This document shows positions 27,600-35,394 of a stretch of DNA of 64,000 nt, piece by piece; position 1 is the stretch's first letter; each line of letters starts with the position of its first letter. Origin of the DNA: Trinickia sp. Y13. GTDB lineage: Bacteria; Pseudomonadota; Gammaproteobacteria; Burkholderiales; Burkholderiaceae. The notes beneath the pieces are model-generated. The model was not told where the DNA came from. It worked only from the letters and a program-made list of their open reading frames with translations, and did no database searches. The stretch lies in assembly GCF_029522115.1 (NCBI RefSeq), contig NZ_JAKWFK010000001.1, forward strand, positions 372,001-436,000, read 5' to 3'. The position numbers and the translations under genes are program-made.

Positions 27600-28640
27600 T
27601 CACGCGGCGTGGGGTTCCTGCGAGGGATGGGCGCGGCGCGCGTGCGCGGCTTGCGCTTGCACGGCGGTGACGGCGATGACGTAATAGATGTCCTCGCTGC
27701 TGCACCCGCGCGACAGGTCGTTGGCCGGGTAATTCAACCCCTGCAGCAGCGGGCCGATCGCCTTGGCGCCGCCGATGCGTTCGGCGAGCTTGTAGCCGAT
27801 GTTGCCGGCGTCGAGATTGGGAAAGACGAGCACGTTCGCGTGTCCGCCCACCTGCGAGTGCTCGATCTTGCGTTCGGCGATTTCGGCAACGATCGCCGCG
27901 TCGAGCTGGACGTCGCCGTCGATGGCCAGGCCCGGGCGCACCGATTTCACGCGCTGCGTCGCCTCGATTACCTTGTCCACGTGCGCGTGATGCGCACTGC
28001 CGCTCGTGGAGAACGAGAGCATCGCCACGCGCGGCTCCTCCATCAGCAAACTGCGCGCGCTGTCGGCCGCGGCCATGGCGATTTGCGCGAGTTGCTCGGC
28101 ATCGGGATCGACGACGAGCGCGCAATCGGAGAACACGAGCCCGCCCTTGTAGCGATGAAACGGCTCGCACAGCATCATCAGGAAGAAACTCGACACGAGC
28201 TTGAACGACGGCTCGAGGCCGATCAATTGAATCGCCGTGCGCACGACGTCGGCCGTCGTATTGACCGCGCCCGCCACCGAGCCGTCGGCGTAACCGTGCC
28301 GCACCATCAGCGCCGAGAAGACGAGCGGCTTGAGCGCTTCCCGTTGCGCGAGCTCGGGCGTCATGCCCTTGCCGCCGCGAAGCGCGACGAGGGTGTCGAC
28401 GAACGGCGCGCGCCATTCTGAATCGTCCGGATCGACGAGGGCGATGTCGCCGAGCGCGAGCGATTCGCGCTCGGCGACCGCGCGGATGCGGCCGGGATCG
28501 CCGACCAGCATGACGCGCGCGATGCCGTCGCGGCTGGCGCGCACCGCGGCGGCCAGCACGCGTGGATCATCGGCCTCGCACAGCACGATGCGCATGGGCG
28601 ACGCGCGCGCCGCCTCGATGATGCGGTTGAGGGCTTTCAT
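27600..28640 (-). CDS. pta: Phosphate acetyltransferase
   Basis: 346 aa from the ATG at 28640, 13 bp after the xsc stop. Typical PTA_PTB fold: [62 protein letters not shown] and [24 protein letters not shown]. It converts acetyl phosphate and CoA to acetyl-CoA. Directly behind xsc, it completes carbon assimilation from sulfoacetaldehyde. The short C-terminal tail ([14 protein letters not shown]) is not part of the core fold. Confidence 0.9.
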   Translation of the reverse strand: MKALNRIIEAARASPMRIVLCEADDPRVLAAAVRASRDGIARVMLVGDPGRIRAVAERESLALGDIALVDPDDSEWRAPFVDTLVALRGGKGMTPELAQREALKPLVFSALMVRHGYADGSVAGAVNTTADVVRTAIQLIGLEPSFKLVSSFFLMMLCEPFHRYKGGLVFSDCALVVDPDAEQLAQIAMAAADSARSLLMEEPRVAMLSFSTSGSAHHAHVDKVIEATQRVKSVRPGLAIDGDVQLDAAIVAEIAERKIEHSQVGGHANVLVFPNLDAGNIGYKLAERIGGAKAIGPLLQGLNYPANDLSRGCSSEDIYYVIAVTAVQAQAAHARRAHPSQEPHAA

Positions 28641-28653
28641 AGTGACTGGCCGG

Positions 28654-30471
28654 TTAGACGTAGTCCTTGTACTTGTCGAGCAGGCGCACCGGCTTGGACA
28701 AGGCGTCACGACGGAAGGGATCGCCCAGTTCGCGCGTGCACATGATTTCGATGATCGTGGTCTTGCCTTCGTTCATCTGCATGTCGATCGCGCGTTTGAG
28801 CGCAGGGCCCACGTCCTCCAACTGATCGACGACGATACCCTCGGCCCCCATCGCGCGTGCGATCGCCGCGAAGCTTTGATTGTCGAGCTCGCCCGCCACG
28901 AAGCGGCGGTTGTAGAAGTCGACTTGGTTCTTCTTTTCCGCGCCCCATTGACGGTTGTGGAAAACCACGGCCGTCACGGGAATTCCATGGCGCACGCAGG
29001 TCATCGTCTCCATGAGGCTCATGCCCCAGGCGCCGTCTCCGGCGTACGACACGGCAGGGCGATGCGGCGCCGCCACCTTGGCGCCGATGATCGTCGGGAA
29101 GGCATAGCCGCAATTGCCCCAGCTCATCGCCGCAAAGAAGCTGCGCGGCTTGTTGAAGCGCAGGTAGCTGTTCGCGACCGAATTGATGTTGCCGATGTCG
29201 GTCGACACCATGACGTCCTCGGGCATCGCTTTCTCGAGTTCGCGCAGCACCTGCCGCGGATGCAGATAGTGCCCGCCATTGAACGTGCGCTCGTGCTTTT
29301 GCTCCTCGATCATGTCGAGGCTGTAGGCGTCGAGCTCGTGCGTCCAGCCGTCGAGTTCTTTTTCCCACGCCGCTTTCTCGGAGGCGATTTGATCGGCGCG
29401 TTCGCTGCGCGTGGCGTCGCAGGCGAGTTCGCGATCAGCCAACCGCTGCGTGAGCGCAATCGCCGAAGCCTTGGCGTCGCCGCAGATGCCCACGGAGATC
29501 TTCTTCACGAGGCCCAGCATCTTGTGGTCTGCGTCGATCTGAATGATCTTCGCCTCTTTCGGCCAATAGTCCATGCCGTGCTGGGGCAGGGTGCCGAACG
29601 GCCCGAGGCGCGAGCCGAGCGCAATCACCACGTCTGCGCGCGAAAGCAGCTTCATGGCCGCTTTCGAGCCTTGATAACCGAGCGGACCGCACCAGAGCGG
29701 ATGATTCGCCGGGAACGAGTCGTTGTGCAAATAGCTGTTGACCACCGGCGCACCCAAGCGCTCGGCCAGCGCTTTGCAAGCCTCCACCGCATCGGCCATG
29801 ACCACGCCGCCGCCCGAGATGATGACCGGGAACTTGGCGTGCGCGATCAGATCGGCGGCCTCGTTCAAGCTTTCGTCGCCGCCGGGGCCGCGATCGAGCT
29901 TGCGCGGTTGCGGGATCTCGACCTTGATCTTGCCGTAGAAGTAGTCGCGCGGGATGTTCAGCTGTGTCGGTCCCATCTCGGCCTGCGCGCGATCGAAACA
30001 GCGCGCGGTGAATTCGGCCATCCGCGCCGGATGCGTGACATGGCCTTGGTATTTCGTGAACTCCTGAAACATCGGCAACTGATTCGCTTCTTGAAAGCCG
30101 CCGAGGCCAATGCCCATCGTGCCCGCTTCGGGCGTGACGATCACGACGGGGCTGTGCGCCCAATAGGCGGCCGCGATCGCGGTCACGCAGTTGCTGATGC
30201 CGGGGCCGTTCTGGCCGATCACGACGCCGTGGCGGCCCGATACGCGCGCATAGCCGTCCGCCATATGGCCTGCGCCCTGCTCGTGCACGACGGGAATCAA
30301 GCGGATGCCCGCCGGCGCGAAAATGTCCATCGCATCCATGAACGCCGAGCCCATGATGCCGAACATGTCGGTCACGCCATTGGCCGCGAGCGTTTCGACG
30401 AACGCTTCGGAAGGGGTCATGTCTTGCGGGCCGCTGGCCGTCGCGCGCTTGGAAGGGGATTGGTCGCTCAT
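28654..30471 (-). CDS. xsc: Sulfoacetaldehyde acetyltransferase
   Basis: 605 aa, ATG at 30471 with CGGAGA upstream. ThDP-dependent enzyme fold: [34 protein letters not shown] with the catalytic glutamate, the central domain, and the ThDP motif [12 protein letters not shown] ending NRQWG. The Xsc signature [16 protein letters not shown] and its closeness to pta distinguish it from acetolactate synthase. It cleaves sulfoacetaldehyde with phosphate to acetyl phosphate and sulfite in the cytoplasm. It is the convergence point of the sulfoacetate, isethionate and taurine routes in this window. Confidence 0.92.
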   Translation of the reverse strand: MSDQSPSKRATASGPQDMTPSEAFVETLAANGVTDMFGIMGSAFMDAMDIFAPAGIRLIPVVHEQGAGHMADGYARVSGRHGVVIGQNGPGISNCVTAIAAAYWAHSPVVIVTPEAGTMGIGLGGFQEANQLPMFQEFTKYQGHVTHPARMAEFTARCFDRAQAEMGPTQLNIPRDYFYGKIKVEIPQPRKLDRGPGGDESLNEAADLIAHAKFPVIISGGGVVMADAVEACKALAERLGAPVVNSYLHNDSFPANHPLWCGPLGYQGSKAAMKLLSRADVVIALGSRLGPFGTLPQHGMDYWPKEAKIIQIDADHKMLGLVKKISVGICGDAKASAIALTQRLADRELACDATRSERADQIASEKAAWEKELDGWTHELDAYSLDMIEEQKHERTFNGGHYLHPRQVLRELEKAMPEDVMVSTDIGNINSVANSYLRFNKPRSFFAAMSWGNCGYAFPTIIGAKVAAPHRPAVSYAGDGAWGMSLMETMTCVRHGIPVTAVVFHNRQWGAEKKNQVDFYNRRFVAGELDNQSFAAIARAMGAEGIVVDQLEDVGPALKRAIDMQMNEGKTTIIEIMCTRELGDPFRRDALSKPVRLLDKYKDYV

Positions 30472-30576
30472 CAGTGTCTCCGGTGCTCGGTTAACGAAAC
30501 GCTTGGTTTCCGATGCTATTCAGCGGTCAAGTCGGGTCAAGCCATTCCGTCTGCCGACGACGAATTTGGAATGGAA

Positions 30577-30593
30577 TGAAATGATTCGTTTCA
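30577..30593. promoter_or_regulatory. Imperfect palindrome TGAAATGATTCGTTTCA upstream of xsc
   Basis: TGAAA-N7-TTTCA, about 105 bp before the xsc start, in the 160-bp gap between xsc and the upstream NTF2-like gene. A CCATTCC (30542-30548) / GGAATGG (30568-30574) inverted repeat sits beside it. The reverse strand contains TGAAACGA, as upstream of the MHS gene. Likely an operator for a sulfonate-responsive regulator. Confidence 0.45.
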
Positions 30594-30631
30594 AAAGACG
30601 CGCGATGCGCGGGCAACGCACGTCCTGCGGT

Positions 30632-31036
30632 TCATGCGGGCTGCTTCGGGCGTTCCTTGCGGAATGCCCGTTTGACCGCGATCAGCCCATCGCGGAATTC
30701 GAACAAGTCGCAACCTTCGGCTTCGATGCGCCAGCCGTCCGTGTGGGTGCCGGTAAACACCCATTCGGACACGCCGCGTTCGCCGGCGACGTAATGCCGG
30801 CCGTGGCCCCAATGCGCATCGGGAAAGGCGCTGAATACCGCTTCGAATGCGACGCGCACCGCGTCGCGGCCCACGAAGCGCATCCCGTGCACGTCGGGGC
30901 CTGCGGCGGCGTCGAACACGCAGTCCTCGGTCATGAATCCCATTAGCGCGTTGGCATCGTGGCGGTTGAACGCGTCGGAAAACGCGGCGAGCGTGTCGGC
31001 CGTCACGACGCAAGGGGCGAGAGGCGTGTCTGTCAT
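30632..31036 (-). CDS. NTF2/SnoaL-like small protein, possible taurine dehydrogenase small subunit
   Basis: 134 aa from the ATG at 31036 with AGGAGA upstream. SnoaL/NTF2-like cone fold: TLAAFSDAFNRHDANALMGFM, DVHGMRFVGRDAVR, and WVFTGTHTDGWRIEAEGCDLFEF. It is upstream of and co-directional with xsc-pta. I recall small subunits of taurine dehydrogenase (TauX) as small proteins encoded near xsc, and this could be one, partnering the FAD protein at 35395. That link is unverified. It could equally be an unrelated SnoaL-like enzyme. Confidence 0.7.
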   Translation of the reverse strand: MTDTPLAPCVVTADTLAAFSDAFNRHDANALMGFMTEDCVFDAAAGPDVHGMRFVGRDAVRVAFEAVFSAFPDAHWGHGRHYVAGERGVSEWVFTGTHTDGWRIEAEGCDLFEFRDGLIAVKRAFRKERPKQPA

Positions 31037-31175
31037 GCATGTCTCCTGAACAATGAGCGGGCCGCGCCTCGCTGGAAGGCAAGCCGCGGCATGGTTTATC
31101 GACACGTTATCGGGCGCGCGCAGGGGCCGGTAGCGCCAGTTTCCGGGTTTCGCTTGGGCCAGAGGGGCAGCGATC

Positions 31176-31222
31176 GCGAAGGGTTGGCGGGCCTTCGCGC
31201 TGGACCCATCGGAACCCTTCGC
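31176..31222. promoter_or_regulatory. 10-bp perfect inverted repeat with 27-nt spacer between NTF2-like gene and ABC permease
   Basis: GCGAAGGGTT (31176-31185) and AACCCTTCGC (31213-31222) lie in the 355-bp divergent region (31037-31391). They could be paired operator half-sites or a leader stem. The rest of the gap shows a TTGACA at 31247-31252 without a convincing -10. Confidence 0.4.
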
Positions 31223-31391
31223 CTGGCACTACCGGCGCGCTTATTGATTGACAATGCTTGACTAAACGGGCGAGCTATCTCCTGTTTGTCGTACGCGCAT
31301 CGAGACGCCGATGCGATTTGCTGCAGCGAGGTTGCGTGCCGGATGGCTGCGCGCGCCGTAAGCGCCCTATGTAGAACCGAAGGAGACGGCA

Positions 31392-32252
31392 GTGAGAGCG
31401 AGAGCACTACCCGAACAGGGCAAGACGATAAAACGGCCCGCAGGGCCGCCGCGCGAGCCGCGCATCAAGCTTCGCCTCGTGCATGCGAGTATGAAATCGT
31501 ATGGACTGACGGCTGCCGTGCTGGCGATAGCGGTCCTGCTGTGGCAGGCGGTCTCGATGGCCGGTGTGTTTCCCGCCTTCGCACTGCCTTCACCGGTCGC
31601 CGTATGGCGCGCGTTCGTCGACATCGTGCGCGACGGTTACGGCGGGCAGTCGCTCGTCGGCGACATTTTGGTCAGTTGTTTTCGCATCGTCATCGGTTTC
31701 GTCGGCGCGGTAGCGATCGGCGTGCCCGTGGGTCTCTTGATGTCGCGCAACAAGATCGTGAACGACATCATCGATCCGTTGCTGCAATTCGTGCGGCCCG
31801 TGCCGCCGCTCGCCTACATCCCGCTGCTCGTCGTCTGGTTCGGCATCGGCGAGTTGCCCAAGGCGATTCTGATCCTCGTCGGCACGATCCCGGTCATCAT
31901 CATCGGCACCATGTCCGGCGTCAAAAGCACGCCGCCGCTGCGCATCGCGGTCGCGCGCACGCTGGGCGCAACCAATGCGCAAATCTTCCGAAGAATCGTG
32001 CTGCCCTCGGCATTGCCGGAGATTTTCACCGCCATGCGCGTCGGGATCGGCGTCGCCTGGACCTGCCTCGTTGCGGCCGAACTGATCGCCGCCAGCAGCG
32101 GCCTTGGCTGGCTCGTGCAGTTCGCGGGGCAAGCGTTGCAAGTGAGTGTGGTCATCGTGGGCATCGTCATCATCGGGGTGATCGGCTATGCCATGGAATT
32201 GGTCATACGCAAAGTCGAGAACTGGGTCGTGCCTTGGCGCGGGCATGACTGA
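31392..32252 (+). CDS. ABC transporter permease, taurine/sulfonate type
   Basis: 286 aa, GTG start behind AAGGAGAC. A positively charged cytoplasmic N-terminus (about 35 residues) precedes six membrane segments. The EAA loop is RTLGATNAQIFRRIVLPSALPEIFTAMRVGIGVAW, characteristic of TauC/SsuC permeases. It is the first gene of a permease, binding protein, ATPase operon. Divergence from the xsc-pta transcript suggests import of a C2 sulfonate such as taurine or isethionate. Confidence 0.85.
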   Translation: MRARALPEQGKTIKRPAGPPREPRIKLRLVHASMKSYGLTAAVLAIAVLLWQAVSMAGVFPAFALPSPVAVWRAFVDIVRDGYGGQSLVGDILVSCFRIVIGFVGAVAIGVPVGLLMSRNKIVNDIIDPLLQFVRPVPPLAYIPLLVVWFGIGELPKAILILVGTIPVIIIGTMSGVKSTPPLRIAVARTLGATNAQIFRRIVLPSALPEIFTAMRVGIGVAWTCLVAAELIAASSGLGWLVQFAGQALQVSVVIVGIVIIGVIGYAMELVIRKVENWVVPWRGHD

Positions 32253-32276
32253 TTCCACTCATCGAGGAGACGAAAC

Positions 32277-33296
32277 ATGAAAACGAAACATGGCATGGCA
32301 GCGGTTGCCGCGGCGTTACTGGCGGCCAGCTATTTGGCGGGCGGCGTGGCTCACGCGCAAAGCAAGCCCGAGGTCGTCATCGGCTATGAAGACAACGGCG
32401 CCGATCCATATATGGTGTCGATGGCCGAGCATCTGTTCGAACGACATATGAACGCCGACGTGCAGTACAAGCTCTTCAGTTCGGGTCCCGCGGCCATGAG
32501 CGCGCTGGCGTCCAACAGTCTGACGTTCATGTGCGGCATCGGCATTCCGCCGCTCGTGACGGCGATCGCGCAAGGCTTGCCGATGACGATCGTCTATAAC
32601 CAGGAGCGCTACACCAACGCGGCCGGGATCGTCGTCAAGCCCGAAAGCGGGATTCGCGATGTGGCAGGCCTGCAGGGCAAGAAGATCGCGATCGTCGCGG
32701 GCTCGCAGGCGTCGTTCGAATTGGCGACGTTTCTCGCCCAAGCGCACGTGCCGTATTCGGCCGTGACACAAATCAACATGGCGCCGCCGCAAATGCGCAC
32801 GTCCTGGGTGACGGGCGCGATCGACGCGGCCATCGTGTGGGACCCCGTATTCAGCGCACTGCGCGCGGCGGGCGGAAAGGCGATCAAGACCGACGGCGAT
32901 CTACCGCGCGAGGCGTCCAGCTACAACGTGTGCATCGCGAACGCCGAGTGGGCCAAGGCCCATCCCGAGCTGACGGCTGGCTTCGTCGCGGCGCTCGACG
33001 AAGGCTATCAGGTGACGCAGACGCATCGCGATCGCGCGCTCGCCGAGATGGCGCGGCAAACGGGGGTGACCGTCGCGGTCGCGCAAAGCGAATTGGCCGG
33101 CTATGAGCTCTTTTCCGGTGCGGATCAGACCACGGCGAAGGTGATGGGCTCCGGCGCGGGCACGAAGACATCGGCGACTTACCAGACCTTGGTCAACACC
33201 GCGAAGGTGCTCAACACGATCGGCCGCATTCAGTCCGTGCCGGCCACCTTCGATGCGAACGTTGCGCCGCAGTATTCGCAATCGCTGGCTCATTGA
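32277..33296 (+). CDS. Periplasmic sulfonate-binding protein (TauA-like)
   Basis: 339 aa, ATG behind GAGGAGA. Signal peptide MAAVAAALLAASYLAGGVAHAQ with cleavage after AHA. Then VVIGYEDNGADPYMVSMAEHLFE and the type II periplasmic-binding fold of NMT1/TauA-type proteins (VAGLQGKKIAIVAGSQASFELA, IDAAIVWDPVFSAL). It would capture a small sulfonate for the permease encoded upstream. Ligand specificity cannot be read. Confidence 0.83.
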   Translation: MKTKHGMAAVAAALLAASYLAGGVAHAQSKPEVVIGYEDNGADPYMVSMAEHLFERHMNADVQYKLFSSGPAAMSALASNSLTFMCGIGIPPLVTAIAQGLPMTIVYNQERYTNAAGIVVKPESGIRDVAGLQGKKIAIVAGSQASFELATFLAQAHVPYSAVTQINMAPPQMRTSWVTGAIDAAIVWDPVFSALRAAGGKAIKTDGDLPREASSYNVCIANAEWAKAHPELTAGFVAALDEGYQVTQTHRDRALAEMARQTGVTVAVAQSELAGYELFSGADQTTAKVMGSGAGTKTSATYQTLVNTAKVLNTIGRIQSVPATFDANVAPQYSQSLAH

Positions 33297-33324
33297 GCGC
33301 AACGCAGCGCTGTAGGAGATCGAC

Positions 33325-34062
33325 GTGAACATCGTCATCGATTCGCTGTACAAGACGTTCGGCGCGACCTCGGCGCTCGAGAACATCAATCTGCAGTTTC
33401 AGGGCGGCGAATTCGTCACCGTGCTCGGCGCCTCGGGCTGCGGCAAGACGACCTTGCTGCATTTGCTCGCCGGACTCACGTCTCCCTCGAGCGGCAACAT
33501 CTACATCGACGGCGAGGCCAAGAGCGCACCAGGGGCCGACCGCGTCGTCGTTTTCCAGCAGGCCGGATTGCTGCCCTGGCTGAGCGTGGAAGAGAACATC
33601 GAATTCGGTCTTTCCTTGCACGGCGTGCCGAAGGCGCAACGGCGGCAGGCCTCCGCCGAGATTCTGCGCACGATCGGCCTCGAAGCGTTCGGGCATCACA
33701 AGACCTACGAGCTATCGGGCGGCATGCAGCAACGCGTGGCAATCGCGCGTGCGCTCGTGATGAAGCCCAAAGTCTTGTTGATGGACGAGCCCTTCGGCGC
33801 GTTGGACGCGCAAACGCGCACGGCCATGCAGCGGTTCCTGACGCAGCTGTGGGAGCAGTTGCATTGCACGATCGTGTTCATCACGCACGATATCGACGAA
33901 GCGGTCTTTCTCGGCACGCGCCTCGTGGTGTTGTCGTCGCGGCCGGGGCGCGTAGCGCTCGACGTGCCGATCGAGTTGGATCGACCGCGCACGCCGCAAA
34001 CCGCTTTCGAGCCGCATTTCCTAGCGCTCAAAAAGCGGGCGATGGACATCTTGGCGCATTGA
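33325..34062 (+). CDS. ABC transporter ATP-binding protein (TauB-like)
   Basis: 245 aa, GTG start behind TAGGAGAT. Walker A GASGCGKTT, Q-loop VVFQQAGLLPW, signature LSGGMQQRVAIARAL, Walker B VLLMDEPFGALD and H-loop FITHDIDEA all intact. C-terminal VALDVPIELDRPR is typical of the nitrate/sulfonate/taurine ATPases. It energises the sulfonate importer. It converges with the IclR gene at 34125. Confidence 0.87.
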   Translation: MNIVIDSLYKTFGATSALENINLQFQGGEFVTVLGASGCGKTTLLHLLAGLTSPSSGNIYIDGEAKSAPGADRVVVFQQAGLLPWLSVEENIEFGLSLHGVPKAQRRQASAEILRTIGLEAFGHHKTYELSGGMQQRVAIARALVMKPKVLLMDEPFGALDAQTRTAMQRFLTQLWEQLHCTIVFITHDIDEAVFLGTRLVVLSSRPGRVALDVPIELDRPRTPQTAFEPHFLALKKRAMDILAH

Positions 34063-34084
34063 CCGGCAAGGCGGGAGAAGTAGG

Positions 34085-34132
34085 GGGCGTAGGCCGGGCA
34101 CCGAGCCCGAGCCGCGTCGAGCCCCTACGCCC
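34085..34132. terminator. Hairpin between convergent ABC ATPase and IclR genes
   Basis: GGGCGTAG (34085-34092) pairs with CTACGCCC (34125-34132), enclosing a smaller GC-rich stem. The right arm includes the IclR stop codon. There is no U-run, so it may act as a bidirectional transcript barrier rather than a classical terminator. Confidence 0.35.
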
Positions 34133-34937
34133 GGCTCACATGGAGCAGCGGTGCAAGTCCGCTGGCCGCTTGCTTCATTTGCGGCACGGCTTTGAGCAGA
34201 TCGTCGAGCGTCGCGCGCGCGGTCGGCGCATGAACGGCCAGCGACGCCAGCACGCGGCCATCGTCCGCATCTCGGACGGGCACCGCGACCGCCACCATGC
34301 CGCGCACGAACTCCTCGTTGTCGATGCCGACGCCGCGTGCGCCGAGCCGATCGAGTTCGGCGGCGAGCGTTTTCGGATCGGTGAGCGTGCGATGCGTCAT
34401 CTTCTTGAGCGTCAGGCGCGCGAGCATGGCGTTGCGCTCGAGCAGCGTCATTTGCGAAAGAAACAGCTTGCCGCTCGCCGTGCAATGCAACGGCACGCGC
34501 ATGCCGGGACGCATTTCGAGCCGTAGCGGTTCGGTGGTTTCAACGCGCTCGACGTACAGCACCGCGTCGTTATCGAGCGCGGTCAAATTACAGGTTTCGC
34601 CGAGCGCTTCGACGAGCGCACGCAACACCGACCTGCAGCCACGCGTGAAGGTGTTGTTCGATAGGGCAGCCAATGCGAACTGCGCCGCGCGCGGACCGAG
34701 CGCGATCGCGCGATCGTGGCCGCGCGAATCGGGCATGTGCATGACGTAGCCGCGCGACTCCAAGGCTTCGATCATCCGCAGCAGCGTGGCCTTGGGGATA
34801 TGCAGGCGTGCGGACAGTTGCGACAGCGTATAGGGCTGCCCCGCAGCCGCGAGCGCTTCGAGCACAGCGAGCGCACGTAGCACGCGTGCCTCGTCGGCGG
34901 GTGTGGCGTCGGGTGATGTGAAGGCGATGTCGGACAT
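34125..34937 (-). CDS. IclR-family transcriptional regulator
   Basis: 270 aa. HTH at about residues 22-80 (YTLSQLSARLHIPKATLLRMIEAL) and effector domain at about 90-260 with RPGMRVPLHCTASGKLFLSQM and VAVAVPVRDADDG. It resembles the IclR at 17397 in the effector part (LGETCNLT / IGETCNLT, YxERVET / YIDRVET), so the two are paralogous. It faces the ABC importer and is divergent from the amine-dehydrogenase/permease genes, one of which it probably controls. Confidence 0.86.
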   Translation of the reverse strand: MSDIAFTSPDATPADEARVLRALAVLEALAAAGQPYTLSQLSARLHIPKATLLRMIEALESRGYVMHMPDSRGHDRAIALGPRAAQFALAALSNNTFTRGCRSVLRALVEALGETCNLTALDNDAVLYVERVETTEPLRLEMRPGMRVPLHCTASGKLFLSQMTLLERNAMLARLTLKKMTHRTLTDPKTLAAELDRLGARGVGIDNEEFVRGMVAVAVPVRDADDGRVLASLAVHAPTARATLDDLLKAVPQMKQAASGLAPLLHVSRA

Positions 34938-34968
34938 ACGTATCGGTTCGTCGAGGACGACGAGATAA

Positions 34969-34992
34969 ATGAACCGTTTTGTACCACTTCAT
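34969..34992. promoter_or_regulatory. Candidate operator upstream of the second IclR gene
   Basis: ATGAA (34969-34973) and TTCAT (34988-34992) flank CCGTTTTGTACCA, which matches CTGTTTTGTCCCA before the MHS gene at 11 of 13 positions. It is 32 bp upstream of the IclR start, so autoregulation is plausible. The remainder of the 311-bp gap (34938-35248) shows nothing definite. Confidence 0.4.
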
Positions 34993-35248
34993 AGCGTGCG
35001 GCATGAAAGTGCGGCTGCCTATGCTGGTTTATGCCGATACGGCATGCGGCACGTTCGGCGATCACGATCACGTGCGCCGCCTCGCTCGCATGGCATGGCG
35101 TGGCGTGCACGCTTGGCGCCCTGGTCCAAGCGAATCTACGCCACTGGTTCTACCTGCGCGAAATTGACCTACCTACACTTTCTTCGACGGATCGCCGCAT
35201 CGAAAGCGTTGCGCGCGAACGAGTGAAAAGAACGACCAGGAGATAGAG

Positions 35249-35383
35249 ATGGACAGCAGTCATTTCGCACGGCTCGAGGGCGCGGCAAGCCTGCCCGGCG
35301 CGAACGATCACGAAGGCGGCCCGAGCACTGCGGCCGCGCACGCGAAGCGGGCGCCGGCGCGCGTCGTACGGGTCAATCCTTAG
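35249..35383 (+). CDS. 44-aa small protein upstream of FAD amine dehydrogenase
   Basis: ATG at 35249 behind CCAGGAGA; 44 codons (MDSSHFARLEGAASLPGAND through RVVRVNP), stop 11 bp before the next gene. It is soluble, Ala/Arg-rich and ends in a basic tail. The good ribosome binding site, spacing and co-direction make it likely to be translated. It could be a small partner or leader of the FAD dehydrogenase; no homologue is known to me. Confidence 0.55.
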   Translation: MDSSHFARLEGAASLPGANDHEGGPSTAAAHAKRAPARVVRVNP

Positions 35384-35394
35384 GAGTCCTCATC

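Noticed and set aside
28654-30471. Acetolactate synthase as identity of the ThDP enzyme
   Set aside because: The N-terminal [11 protein letters not shown] signature and the adjacent pta point to Xsc; no small regulatory subunit or ilvC is present.
28330-30579. 749-codon open frame on the plus strand, antisense to xsc and pta
   Set aside because: Composition is Arg/His/Asp-rich shadow protein without domains; the minus strand carries clearly recognisable xsc and pta.
31247-31275. TTGACA as a -35 element for the sulfonate ABC operon
   Set aside because: No -10-like hexamer at 16-19 bp spacing; kept only as a remark.
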